Made by a program: the position numbers and the translations under genes. From the NCBI RefSeq assembly GCF_900116005.1, contig NZ_FOYI01000013.1, positions 1 through 64,000 of the forward strand: a stretch of DNA of 64,000 nucleotides, in the 5' to 3' direction. The notes beneath the pieces were generated by a model. The model did not search any database, had not been told where the DNA came from, and worked only from the letters and a program-made list of their open reading frames with translations. Below, one piece after another: positions 46,908 to 55,403 of the stretch. The number at the start of each line of letters is the position of its first letter. Positions within the stretch are counted from its first letter, which is position 1. The DNA comes from Poseidonocella sedimentorum (GTDB lineage Bacteria > Pseudomonadota > Alphaproteobacteria > Rhodobacterales > Rhodobacteraceae).

Positions 46908-47843
46908 TCAGATCGCCGCGAGGCCCAACAGCCCCAGGGCGACAAGAACCATCGCCCGGCGGTAGAGCGCAAGCCCCCGCGCGAGATCGGGGGCCAGGGG
47001 ATCGGGCGCGCCGGGGTTGAGCCAGGGCTCGTCGCTGCGCTGCCCGCCATATTCGCGCGGCCCCGAAAGCCGCACCCCGAGCCCGGCGGCCATCGCCGCC
47101 TCGGGCCAACCGGCGTTGGGCGAACGGTGCTGCGGCGCGTCGCGGCGCATGGTCCGGAGCGCGCCAAGCGGGCGGGCGCTCACGAGCGCAAAGGCGATGC
47201 CGCTGAGCCGCGCCGGGAGGAGATTGACCAGATCGTCAAGCCGCGCCGCCGCCCGGCCGAACTGCGCGTAGCGCGCGCTGCGGTGGCCGATCATGGAATC
47301 GGCGGTGTTGATCGCCTTGTAGAGTGCGATGCCCGGCAGCCCGAGAAGCGCGCCCCAGAAGAGCGGGGCAACGATCCCGTCGGAGGTGTTTTCCGCAAGG
47401 CTCTCCAGCGCGGCGCGGGCGATTCCCTCCTCACCGAGCGCGGCGGTCTCGCGGCCCACGATCATCGAAACGGCCTGACGCGCGCCCGGGATGTCGCCGC
47501 GCGAAAGCGGGCGGTCCACCGCGCGGAGGTGAGAGTGAAGCGAGCGGAGGGCGAGGAAGGGCCAGGCAAGGAGGCCGGTCAGGACCACGCCGAGCGGGCC
47601 GGAGGGCAGTGCAAGTCCGATCACGAGCGCCGGCAGGCCGGTCGCGAGGACCACCACCACGAGAGCCAATATCCCGCGCGCGTTGCGGACGCTTGGCGCG
47701 CCCCGGTTGAGCCGCCCCTCCAGCGCTGAGATCAGCGCGCCGATCCAGGTGACCGGATGCCCGATCCGCCGATATAGCGCATCGGGCCAGCCAATGGCGA
47801 GTTCGATCGCCAGGGCGAGGAGCATGGCGGCGGCAAAGCTCAT
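46908..47843 (-). CDS. cbiB: Adenosylcobinamide-phosphate synthase (CbiB; CobD in Pseudomonas naming)
   Basis: 311 residues from ATG 47843, multi-spanning membrane protein with the family signature IGWPDALYRRIGHPVTWIGALISALE at the N-terminus, SLAENTSDGIVAPLFWGALLGLPG and a DDLVNLLPARL loop. Joins aminopropanol phosphate to adenosylcobyric acid. Start overlaps the upstream kinase-like gene by 4 bp. Confidence 0.94.
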   Translation of the reverse strand: MSFAAAMLLALAIELAIGWPDALYRRIGHPVTWIGALISALEGRLNRGAPSVRNARGILALVVVVLATGLPALVIGLALPSGPLGVVLTGLLAWPFLALRSLHSHLRAVDRPLSRGDIPGARQAVSMIVGRETAALGEEGIARAALESLAENTSDGIVAPLFWGALLGLPGIALYKAINTADSMIGHRSARYAQFGRAAARLDDLVNLLPARLSGIAFALVSARPLGALRTMRRDAPQHRSPNAGWPEAAMAAGLGVRLSGPREYGGQRSDEPWLNPGAPDPLAPDLARGLALYRRAMVLVALGLLGLAAI

Positions 47844-48649
47844 GCCGCGCCCGTCTCGAAGCGCAAAACCCCCTCGAACCCGGCCTCTGCCAGCCGCGCT
47901 TCGGCCCCCTCGGGCACGGCACCCGGCGGGAAGATCAGCCCGCGCGCCGATCCGGTATGGGCCCGCAAATGGCCAAGCGCGCCGAGCGCGGCGCAGAGCG
48001 CAGGCGTCGGGTCGTCCTCGGGGCCGCGCAGAGCAGTGGTCCGGGCGGCGGACTGGCTCGCGAGGGCCGCGAACTCGGCGAGATCCCCGGACCCGCGCCA
48101 CGCGTCGATCAGGTCAGCCACGTCGGGAAAGGCGGCGTCTTGCGGCGCGGTGCGCAGCGGCGGCCCCCAGAAACCGCCCAGAATCTCGCAGCGTGGCGGA
48201 GTCGGCAGCGCGCCCAGAGCGTGGCCCTCGCGCGGCGCCCAGAGCACCGCATCGGGGCGCGGCAGCATCAGCGGATCGCTTGCCCCCTCGGTGGCCACGC
48301 AGGGGCCGGCCAGAGCCGCGTCGCACGGATGCCCGGCCGCGCCGGCCAGCGCGAGAAGCGCCGCCGTCGAGGCCCCGGCCCCGCCGCCGGGGGGCATCTC
48401 GGCCTCCAGCCGGTAGCGCCCCGAAACCGGCCCGCCGAGCGCCCGCAAAAACGCCGCCGCACGCGCCTCCGGCAGCAAAGCAGGCGGATATTGCTCAAGC
48501 GAAAAATCTCCCGGCCCCAGGGCCTCGGCCCGGACGCCGAGCGCCGCGCAAGGCAGCGTGATCAGCACGACAGGCCCCTGCGGGCCAAGCCGCCCCTGTA
48601 GCCACTCGCCGAAATGGCCGGCCACCCGAACCGTGTGCGCCGCTGTCAC
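47840..48649 (-). CDS. GHMP-family L-threonine kinase-like protein (PduX/BluE type)
   Basis: 269 residues from a GTG at 48649: the stop of the phosphatase gene and this GTG share the four bases GTGA, the same coupling used along the locus, and an upstream in-frame ATG would overlap by 37 bp. GHMP ATP-binding loop PPGGGAGASTAALLAL near 85-100 and GHFGEWLQGRLG near the start, as in L-threonine kinases (PduX, and BluE of Rhodobacter). It would phosphorylate L-threonine for the adjacent decarboxylase. Specificity is inferred from the motif and neighbours. Confidence 0.8.
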   Translation of the reverse strand: MTAAHTVRVAGHFGEWLQGRLGPQGPVVLITLPCAALGVRAEALGPGDFSLEQYPPALLPEARAAAFLRALGGPVSGRYRLEAEMPPGGGAGASTAALLALAGAAGHPCDAALAGPCVATEGASDPLMLPRPDAVLWAPREGHALGALPTPPRCEILGGFWGPPLRTAPQDAAFPDVADLIDAWRGSGDLAEFAALASQSAARTTALRGPEDDPTPALCAALGALGHLRAHTGSARGLIFPPGAVPEGAEARLAEAGFEGVLRFETGAA

Positions 48650-49227
48650 GGTGCCACCCAGTTCACGCAGGAAATCGACCACGCGCCGCCAATCCGCCGC
48701 AGCCGCGTCAGCGACAGGGGCGCGATCTCGAAGGCGAGCGCGGCGGGCGCGCCGGTCACCACAGCCAGCGCGGCGCGCACGGTCCCGGCATGGGCGACGA
48801 CAACGGCGCGGGGCCCGGCCCCGGCGATCTCTTCAAGGGCGGGGGCGATCCGGGCGGCTGCTTCGGCAAAGCTCTCACCACCGGGAGGCCGCCGCGCGGC
48901 CAACTCGGCCCGGCTCAGAGGCCCCAGATCGGGGATCTCCTCGAACCGCAGCCCGTCATGCCTGCCGAAATCCTGCTCCCAGAGCCGCGCATCGAGCACC
49001 GGGGCCGGCCCCCCAAGCCGCTCCGCCGTCTGCCGGCAGCGCAGCGCGGGGCTCGCGTACCACGCCCCGCCCCCCGCGAGCGCCGCCCGAACCGGCGCAA
49101 GCGGCGCCTCCGCAATCGGGGCCAGCGGCGGATCGATCCGCCCGCAAAGCCGCCCGCCATGATCGGCCGGGGCATGGCGGACGAGGATCAATTCGGAAAC
49201 CTTCGGGGACGGGGCGTCAGCGGGCAT
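48646..49227 (-). CDS. Histidine phosphatase family protein (alpha-ribazole phosphatase-like)
   Basis: 193 residues. Phosphoglycerate-mutase-like fold: catalytic His in LVRHAPAD (residue 18), DFGRHDG, RPPGGESF, and second His in VVAHAGTVRAAL. In a cobalamin cluster the likely role is dephosphorylating alpha-ribazole phosphate or adenosylcobalamin-5'-phosphate. First gene of the four-gene aminopropanol/loop operon and divergent from cobU with only 44 bp between starts, so the two promoters must overlap. Confidence 0.85.
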   Translation of the reverse strand: MPADAPSPKVSELILVRHAPADHGGRLCGRIDPPLAPIAEAPLAPVRAALAGGGAWYASPALRCRQTAERLGGPAPVLDARLWEQDFGRHDGLRFEEIPDLGPLSRAELAARRPPGGESFAEAAARIAPALEEIAGAGPRAVVVAHAGTVRAALAVVTGAPAALAFEIAPLSLTRLRRIGGAWSISCVNWVAP

Positions 49228-49271
49228 TCTGGGCTTTCCATCGGGACGGCTTTTTGATTTGTCACGTTCGC

Positions 49272-49796
49272 ATGGGAAAGTCGATCCTCATCACCGGCGG
49301 GGCCCGGTCGGGCAAAAGCGCGCTGGCCGAACGGCTGACGCTGGGCCTTGGGCCCGCGCCGATCTACATCGCCACGGCAGAGGCGGGCGATGCCGAAATG
49401 GCCGCGCGGATCGCCGAGCATCAGGCCCGCCGCGGCGCGATTTGGCAAACATGGGAGCGGCCGGACGATCTGCTGGCCGCGCTGCGGCAGAGCGATGGCG
49501 AGGCGCCGAGGCTCGTCGATTGCCTCACGCTCTGGCTCAGCAACCGCATGTTCGCCGGCGCCGACTGGGCGGGCGAAGCGGCCGAGATCGCCCGCGCCCT
49601 GCCCGGCCTGAACGCCCCGGTTGTCTTCGTCACCAACGAGGTCGGCGGCGGGATCGTCCCCGAAAACGCGCTCGCCCGTGCGTTCCGCGACGCGGCGGGC
49701 CGGGTGAACCAGATCATCGCCGCCGCCTGTGACGAGGTCTATCTGACCGTCGCGGGCTACCCAGTGAAAGTGAAACCGAATGCCATCCTGCCCTGA
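49272..49796 (+). CDS. cobU: Bifunctional adenosylcobinamide kinase/guanylyltransferase (CobU/CobP)
   Basis: 174 residues. P-loop GGARSGKSALAE (9-20), IATAEAGD with the guanylylation region, RLVDCLTLWLSNRM and VTNEVGGGIVPE, all CobU features. Phosphorylates adenosylcobinamide and adds GMP. Its end overlaps the cobT start by 17 bp. Confidence 0.96.
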   Translation: MGKSILITGGARSGKSALAERLTLGLGPAPIYIATAEAGDAEMAARIAEHQARRGAIWQTWERPDDLLAALRQSDGEAPRLVDCLTLWLSNRMFAGADWAGEAAEIARALPGLNAPVVFVTNEVGGGIVPENALARAFRDAAGRVNQIIAAACDEVYLTVAGYPVKVKPNAILP

Positions 49797-50811
49797 ATTT
49801 TCCTCGCTCGACGCCATCGCCGGCTGGGCCGAAACGCTACCCGCCTTCGACCGGGCTTCCGCCGAGGCGGCCGCCGCGCGCCAGATGACGCTGACCAAAC
49901 CGCCGGGCTCTCTGGGGCAGCTTGAGGCGCTCGCGAGCTTCCTTGCCGGGTGGCGCGAGACGGGTCGCCCCGTGATCGACACGGCGCAAGCTCTTGTTTT
50001 CGCGGGAAACCACGGGGTCTGCGCTCAGGGCGTCAACCCGTTCCCGCAGGAGGTCACGGCGCAGATGGTCGCAAATTTCGAGGCCGGCGGCGCGGCGATC
50101 AACCAGCTGTGCGGCCTTTCAGGCGCGGCGCTCACCGTGATCGCGCTCGATCTCGACACTCCCACCGCCGACATCACAGAGGCGCCCGCGATGAGCGAGG
50201 CCGACTGTCTGGACGCCATGCGCCGGGGGGCGGACGCCGTGGATCCCAACGCCGATGTGCTGCTGCTGGGCGAGATGGGGATCGGCAACTCGACGATCTC
50301 CGCTGCGCTGTGCCACGCGCTTTTCGGGCTGGACGCCGCCGACTGGGTCGGCCCGGGCACCGGGAGCGACGCCGAGGGGCGGCAGCACAAGGCCGAGGTC
50401 GTCTCCCGCGCGGTCGCGCGGCACGCGGGCCTTTCGCCGATTCAGGTTCTGGCGGCGCTTGGCGGGCGGGAGCAGGCGGCGATCTGCGGCGCGGTTCTGG
50501 CGGCGCGGGCGGCGCGCATTCCGGTGTTGCTCGACGGCTACATCTGTTCGGCCGCCGTGGCGCCGCTGCACGCGGCTGATCCGGCGCTTCTCGCCCATTG
50601 CCTCGTCGGCCACCTGAGCGCCGAGCCGGGCCACGCGCGGTTGCTCGATGCCCTGGGCAAGACCGCGATCCTCAATTTCGACATGGCACTTGGCGAGGGC
50701 ACGGGCGCGGCGCTGGCGCTCAACATCCTGCGCGGCGCGCTGGCCTGTCACAACGGCATGGCGACCTTCGCCCAGGCCGGGGTCGCCGGCGCGGAGAGCG
50801 CGGAGGCATGA
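49780..50811 (+). CDS. cobT: Nicotinate-nucleotide-dimethylbenzimidazole phosphoribosyltransferase
   Basis: 343 residues. KPPGSLGQLE near 40, FAGNHGVCAQGVNPFP, GEMGIGNSTIS with the catalytic region, and the C-terminal ALGEGTGAALAL. Activates the lower ligand base to alpha-ribazole phosphate (CobU in Pseudomonas naming). Not to be confused with the cobaltochelatase CobT subunit. Overlaps cobS by 4 bp. Confidence 0.96.
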   Translation: MPSCPEFSSLDAIAGWAETLPAFDRASAEAAAARQMTLTKPPGSLGQLEALASFLAGWRETGRPVIDTAQALVFAGNHGVCAQGVNPFPQEVTAQMVANFEAGGAAINQLCGLSGAALTVIALDLDTPTADITEAPAMSEADCLDAMRRGADAVDPNADVLLLGEMGIGNSTISAALCHALFGLDAADWVGPGTGSDAEGRQHKAEVVSRAVARHAGLSPIQVLAALGGREQAAICGAVLAARAARIPVLLDGYICSAAVAPLHAADPALLAHCLVGHLSAEPGHARLLDALGKTAILNFDMALGEGTGAALALNILRGALACHNGMATFAQAGVAGAESAEA

Positions 50812-51557
50812 GCGCCCTGCGTCAGCGCGTGGCCGAGCTGCGACTGGCGCTGATGCTACTGACGCGCCTGCCCTCGGGGCAGCTGGCGGAGCCGGCGCCC
50901 AGCCTCGCGGCGGCGCGGTGGGCCTATCCGCTCGCGGGGCTTGTCGTCGGGCTCGGGACCTGGGCGGGATTTGCTCTGATGCTGGCGCTCGGCGGCACAC
51001 CGGGCATGGCCGCCCTAGCCGCGCTTCTGGCCGGCGCGCTGCTCACCGGCGGGCTGCACCATGACGGGCTGGCCGATTTCGCCGACGGAATCGGCGGCGG
51101 GCGGGATCGCGCCCACTGCCTTGAGATCATGCGCGACAGCCGGATCGGCAGCTACGGCGTCCTCGCGCTGGTCCTCGTGCTCGCCCTGATGGGCACGAGC
51201 ATCGCCGCGCTCGGGGACCGCGCCACGATCGCGCCCTTCCTCGCGCTGGCCTGCGCCAGCCGGCTCTTCATGCTCGGCGCGATGACCTGGCTGCCGCCCG
51301 CGCGGGCGGACGGGCTGGGCCACAGCGCGGCCGGGAGCGGCGCGCGCGCTCTGCTTCCGGGCCTTGCGCTTTGCGCACTGCTGATCCTGTTCGCCGGGCC
51401 CGCAATGGTCGCCGCGCTGGCCCCGATGGCCCTCATCGTCTTCACCACCGCGCGCCTCGCCCGCCGCCGCATCGGCGGGCAGACCGGCGACGTGCTTGGC
51501 GCGGTGCAGCTCCTCACGGAGTGCGGCGGCTGGGTCGCGCTGGCGCTGATGCTGTGA
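50808..51557 (+). CDS. cobS: Adenosylcobinamide-GDP ribazoletransferase (cobalamin synthase)
   Basis: 249 residues from ATG 50808 (GGAGG 1 to 6 nt upstream inside cobT; ATGA overlap). Multi-spanning membrane protein with HHDGLADFADGIGGGRDR, the Asp-rich Mg site, and DSRIGSYGVLALV. Joins alpha-ribazole (phosphate) to adenosylcobinamide-GDP, the last assembly step (CobV in Pseudomonas naming). Followed by tRNA-Val, convergent. Confidence 0.95.
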   Translation: MSALRQRVAELRLALMLLTRLPSGQLAEPAPSLAAARWAYPLAGLVVGLGTWAGFALMLALGGTPGMAALAALLAGALLTGGLHHDGLADFADGIGGGRDRAHCLEIMRDSRIGSYGVLALVLVLALMGTSIAALGDRATIAPFLALACASRLFMLGAMTWLPPARADGLGHSAAGSGARALLPGLALCALLILFAGPAMVAALAPMALIVFTTARLARRRIGGQTGDVLGAVQLLTECGGWVALALML

Positions 51558-51563
51558 CGGGGA

Positions 51564-51639
<76 letters not shown>

Positions 51640-51929
51640 GATCCCGGCGCAAATAGCGCAGGAGCGGGGCACGTTGCAAGGTCCAAATCTGCGGTAGCCA
51701 CAGCGGACCCGCCACTCGCCCCTGATCAACGCGGAACTGCCCTCCACCATCCGGAAGCGCGCCCACGGAAACGCCGCGCAATGCGCAGAATTTCAACGAA
51801 ATTCGCGCCGGCGGTCGCTGTCCGCGGATCCCGAGATTTGACCCTACGTCAATAGAGGTGCATTCTACGGTCAATCTATTCTCGCTCGGCACGACTGTTT
51901 TCAGGATCCCAAGGAGAAGGAGTACGATC
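51640..51929. other. Intergenic region before the VPLPA-CTERM gene
   Basis: 290 bp with no gene. It contains two near-identical direct repeats, CTACGTCAAT (51844-51853) and CTACGGTCAAT (51866-51876), 22 bp apart, and a TTGACC (51838) that could be the -35 of the next gene; no good -10 is seen. The repeats may bind a regulator in tandem. Confidence 0.4.
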
Positions 51930-52778
51930 ATGGAAAAATCCGTTTTATCATACGCTATCGCACTGATTTGCCTCGGTATGACAGTAGCGCCCATGGCCCA
52001 GGCCGCGCCTCTATCCCCCCTCGATGTCACGGCCCTTTCGAGCGGCGGAGTCTCACCCTCTTCTTCCGGAGGCGGCGGGGATGACGACGACGACGACGAC
52101 GATGATGACGATGAAGACGATGGCGGGGATTTCGATCTGTCGCTTCGCTTTTACACGAACGGGACGCTGGAGGCGCGCGAGCTGCTGTACTCGTTCCCTC
52201 TTGACCGTCTGGATTTAGGCGGCGGAAGCTCGGTTTCGATCAACCTCACAGGCACGCTGGTCAATGACCTGACCACCGATCCGCCCTTCATCAACGACTT
52301 CCCGCAAAGCCCATGGGACTCGACAATCGATAGCGGCTATGAGTTTGCCCTCGAGTTCCAATTCGACAGCACGCCGGGCTACGCCGGTTTTACCCCCGTG
52401 CTCCGGCCGTTCATCCTCATCCCCTCCGACGGTGACGAGGAGATCGGGGTGGACAGCTCTCTGCGCTGGTCTTCCGACCGGTACTGGTGGGAGGTGGGGC
52501 TCAGGATTCCGGTCTTTAGCTCCGACACGGAGCACGATACCGCACCCGCGGGTTTCCTTGGCATCGGGCTCATCGTCTGGAACGGCGCCCCCGACCACGG
52601 CGGGCTCGACTTCCCGGACGCAGCGCATGACCCCGATACCGAACTGGTGTTCACCAATTTCGATGCGACCGTGACCTTCACCCCCGCGCCGGTGCCCTTG
52701 CCCGCGTCCCTGCCTCTGCTGGTCATCGGTCTGGCCGTTTTAGGCACAGCGGGGCGGGTCAGGCGCGCTTGCGCCTGA
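51930..52778 (+). CDS. Exported VPLPA-CTERM sorting-domain protein with poly-Asp tract
   Basis: 282 residues with AAGGAGAAGGAG just upstream. Signal peptide (about 1-25, ending AQA), then a Ser/Gly stretch and eleven consecutive Asp residues (51-61) followed by EDD, then a beta-rich domain (65-250) and the C-terminal sorting signal VPLPASLPLLVIGLAVLG plus RVRRACA, the VPLPA-CTERM tripartite form (motif, helix, basic tail). Such proteins are processed by exosortase systems linked to exopolysaccharide, which are not seen in this window. Likely an extracellular or envelope protein; function unknown. Confidence 0.85.
   Translation: MEKSVLSYAIALICLGMTVAPMAQAAPLSPLDVTALSSGGVSPSSSGGGGDDDDDDDDDDDEDDGGDFDLSLRFYTNGTLEARELLYSFPLDRLDLGGGSSVSINLTGTLVNDLTTDPPFINDFPQSPWDSTIDSGYEFALEFQFDSTPGYAGFTPVLRPFILIPSDGDEEIGVDSSLRWSSDRYWWEVGLRIPVFSSDTEHDTAPAGFLGIGLIVWNGAPDHGGLDFPDAAHDPDTELVFTNFDATVTFTPAPVPLPASLPLLVIGLAVLGTAGRVRRACA
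52080..52121 (+). repeat. GAC/GAT codon repeat encoding poly-Asp
   Basis: Fourteen nearly uninterrupted acidic codons (GAC, GAT, one GAA), in a trinucleotide run liable to slippage, within the VPLPA-CTERM gene. It encodes the D11-E-D-D tract. Confidence 0.8.
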
Positions 52779-52804
52779 CTGCACCCTCGGTCGCGCGCGC
52801 CCCT

Positions 52805-53791
52805 TCAGACCGGCGCGGCGCGGCGTAGGCTTTGGAAAAGCGGCGGGAAGCGGGTCATGCGGCGGCTGGTTTCGTCCCAGAGTTTCCAACGGAAACAGCC
52901 CACCACATCGCGCCAGCCGATGTAAACCGGATCGAGTTCGGCCCGGAGCGCCCGGTGGCAGCGCTTGAGCTCGTAGCTCGGGATCGAGGCGTTGAGGTGG
53001 TGCAGGTCGTGGTAGGCGATGTTGGCGGTTGCCAGATCGAAGACCGGCCCGAGATCGATCACCGCCGAACCCTCCAGCGCCGCGGCTTCGAAATCGCGCT
53101 CTTGATGCGCCGCCCAGTAGACCGTTTCGAAATTGTGCTGCACGTAGGGAATGAGCCCGCCGAAGGAGCCGGCCAGCACCAGCGCCGCCCCCCAGATCGG
53201 CAACGCGATCCAGCCGAAGGCAAGCACCAGCCCGCCGAGGAGCGCCGCGAGCAACAGGTTGTGCAGCACGATATCGCCGAGGCCCGATTTCATCACGTTG
53301 CGCGGCCAGCGGAAGCGGATGAGATAGAGCAGCGTCGGGCCCACCAGAAAGAGCGTGACGGGCGAGCGGTAGAGCCGGTAGACCAGCTGTTTCCACAGGG
53401 GCGCGGCCTCGAATTCGGCGAGTGTCATGATGTAGATCTCAGAGGCGCCGCGCTCGTCGAGGTCGCCGATATGGGCGTGGTGGAGGTTGTGGTTGTAGCG
53501 CCCGGCCTTGTAGGGCGTGAGCGTCAGCGGCGAGAGCAGCGCCCCGACCCGGTCATTGAGCCGGCGGCTCTCGAAAAACGAGCCGTGGCCGCAATCGTGC
53601 TGGAGCATGTAGAGCCGCACCCCCGCCACCGCCGTCAGCACCACCCCGGGCACGAGGATCCAAATCTGCGCGCGACAGGCGATCGCGGCGATCAGGGCGC
53701 CGAAGAACAGCGCCAGCGTGGGAAGTAGACTGCACCAGGCCTTGGCATTGCTGCGCACCGCATAGGCGCGCGAAGCCGAACGAATTGACAT
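52805..53791 (-). CDS. Membrane fatty acid desaturase family protein
   Basis: 328 residues, four or more helices and the three His boxes of membrane di-iron desaturases: HDCGH (about 65-69), HNLHH (about 100-104) and HDLHHLN (about 265-271). It could introduce a double bond in a fatty acyl chain or act on a related lipid or carotenoid. A short GC hairpin (53813-53827) lies between it and the der gene. Confidence 0.87.
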   Translation of the reverse strand: MSIRSASRAYAVRSNAKAWCSLLPTLALFFGALIAAIACRAQIWILVPGVVLTAVAGVRLYMLQHDCGHGSFFESRRLNDRVGALLSPLTLTPYKAGRYNHNLHHAHIGDLDERGASEIYIMTLAEFEAAPLWKQLVYRLYRSPVTLFLVGPTLLYLIRFRWPRNVMKSGLGDIVLHNLLLAALLGGLVLAFGWIALPIWGAALVLAGSFGGLIPYVQHNFETVYWAAHQERDFEAAALEGSAVIDLGPVFDLATANIAYHDLHHLNASIPSYELKRCHRALRAELDPVYIGWRDVVGCFRWKLWDETSRRMTRFPPLFQSLRRAAPV

Positions 53792-53877
53792 CGCAATGGT
53801 CCCTCAAATTCCGGCCCGCAACGGGCCCTTTAGAAAATAAGAGACACATTAACCAAGCTCGCGGCTTTACCGCAAGG

Positions 53878-55356
53878 TCAATTTCCCGATCTTCCCTTGG
53901 GCGCCAAATGTTTGCGCAGTTTCGACGGCCCCGGTTTCTTGCGGCCCTTGAACGGGTTTTCGCTGCCCTGCCCGCGCATGTAGAGGCGGATGGGCGTGCC
54001 GGGGAGGTCGAAATCCTCGCGCAGCCCGTTGACGAGGTAGCGCGAATAGGCGTCGGGCATCTTGTCGGGGTGGCTGCACATGACAACGAAGCCCGGCGGG
54101 CGGCTCTTGACCTGCGTCATGTAGCGCAGCTTGATGCGGCGGCCCTGCGGCGCGGGGGGCGGGTGGGCCTCCAGCATGCCGCTGAGCCAGCGGTTGAGCC
54201 GGGCGGTGGAGACGCGGCGGTTCCAGACGTCATAGGCCTTGACGATCGCCGCGTGCAGGTGGTCGAGCCCCTTGCCCGTGCGGGCCGAGACGGTCACCAG
54301 AGGCGCGCCGCGCAATTGCGGCAGGAGCCGTTCAAAACTCTCGCGCAGCTCGCGGATCTTGGCCTGCTTGTCGGTCTCGAGATCCCACTTGTTGAGCGCC
54401 ACCACGACCGCACGCCCCTCACGCTCGGCGAGGTCGGCGATGCGCAAATCCTGTTGCTCGAAGGGGATCGCCGCGTCGAGCAGCAGCACCACCACCTCGG
54501 CGAATTTGACCGCGCGCAGCCCGTCGGAGACCGAAAGCTTCTCGACCTTGTCCTGAATCTTGGCGCGCTTGCGCATGCCCGCGGTGTCAAACACCCGGCA
54601 GGGCGTGCCGTTCCAGTCGACGGCCAGCGAAATCGCGTCGCGGGTGATGCCCGCCTCGGGCCCGGTAAGCAGACGATCCTGCCCGATGATCTTGTTGATC
54701 AGCGTGGATTTCCCCGCGTTGGGCCGGCCGATGACCGCGACCTGCAGCGGACGGTCCACCGTTGGCTGGCGGGTGGCGGCGGCCTCGCCATCCTCGCCGT
54801 CCTCGTCCGAGACATCCACGTCCACCTCCGGCGCGACCTCGTCGGCGCGGGCTTCGGCGAAGGCATCGGCCAGCGGCGCGAGCGCGGCGAAAAGCTCGCC
54901 CATCCCCTCGCCATGTTCGGCGGAAATGCGCAGCGGCTCGCCCAGACCAAGCTCATAGGCCTCAAGGATCCCCGCATCCGCGGCGCGGCCCTCGGATTTG
55001 TTCGCGGCCAGAAGGACATTGCCCGACCGGCGGCGCAGCAGCTCGGCGAGCTCGCGGTCCGTCGAGGTGAGCCCGGCGCGCGCGTCGATCATGAAGAGGC
55101 AGACATCAGCCATGTCCACGGCCCGTTCGGTGAGCTTGCGCATCCGGCCCTGAAGGCTGTCGTCGGTGGCGTCTTCAAGCCCGGCGGTGTCGATCACGGT
55201 GAAGTTCAGATCGCCGAAGCGCGCCGCCCCTTCGCGCAGATCACGCGTCACGCCCGGCTGGTCATCGACCAACGCAAGGCGCTTGCCAACCAGCCGGTTG
55301 AACAGGGTGGACTTGCCGACATTGGGCCGCCCGACGATGGCGAGGGTGAAGGACAT
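53878..55356 (-). CDS. der: GTPase Der (EngA), ribosome assembly
   Basis: 492 residues with two GTPase domains in tandem (G1 GRPNVGKS near 9-16 and GRPNAGKS near 211-218; G4 NKSE and NKWD), joined by an acidic linker, and a C-terminal KH-like domain (about 370-450). Needed for 50S subunit maturation. Part of the minus run TPR protein-bamB-der, a common alphaproteobacterial order. Confidence 0.97.
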   Translation of the reverse strand: MSFTLAIVGRPNVGKSTLFNRLVGKRLALVDDQPGVTRDLREGAARFGDLNFTVIDTAGLEDATDDSLQGRMRKLTERAVDMADVCLFMIDARAGLTSTDRELAELLRRRSGNVLLAANKSEGRAADAGILEAYELGLGEPLRISAEHGEGMGELFAALAPLADAFAEARADEVAPEVDVDVSDEDGEDGEAAATRQPTVDRPLQVAVIGRPNAGKSTLINKIIGQDRLLTGPEAGITRDAISLAVDWNGTPCRVFDTAGMRKRAKIQDKVEKLSVSDGLRAVKFAEVVVLLLDAAIPFEQQDLRIADLAEREGRAVVVALNKWDLETDKQAKIRELRESFERLLPQLRGAPLVTVSARTGKGLDHLHAAIVKAYDVWNRRVSTARLNRWLSGMLEAHPPPAPQGRRIKLRYMTQVKSRPPGFVVMCSHPDKMPDAYSRYLVNGLREDFDLPGTPIRLYMRGQGSENPFKGRKKPGPSKLRKHLAPKGRSGN

Positions 55357-55403
55357 CTGGCACTCTTTCGCGATTCAAGCGCCCCGCCTACACGGTTTTG
55401 CCC

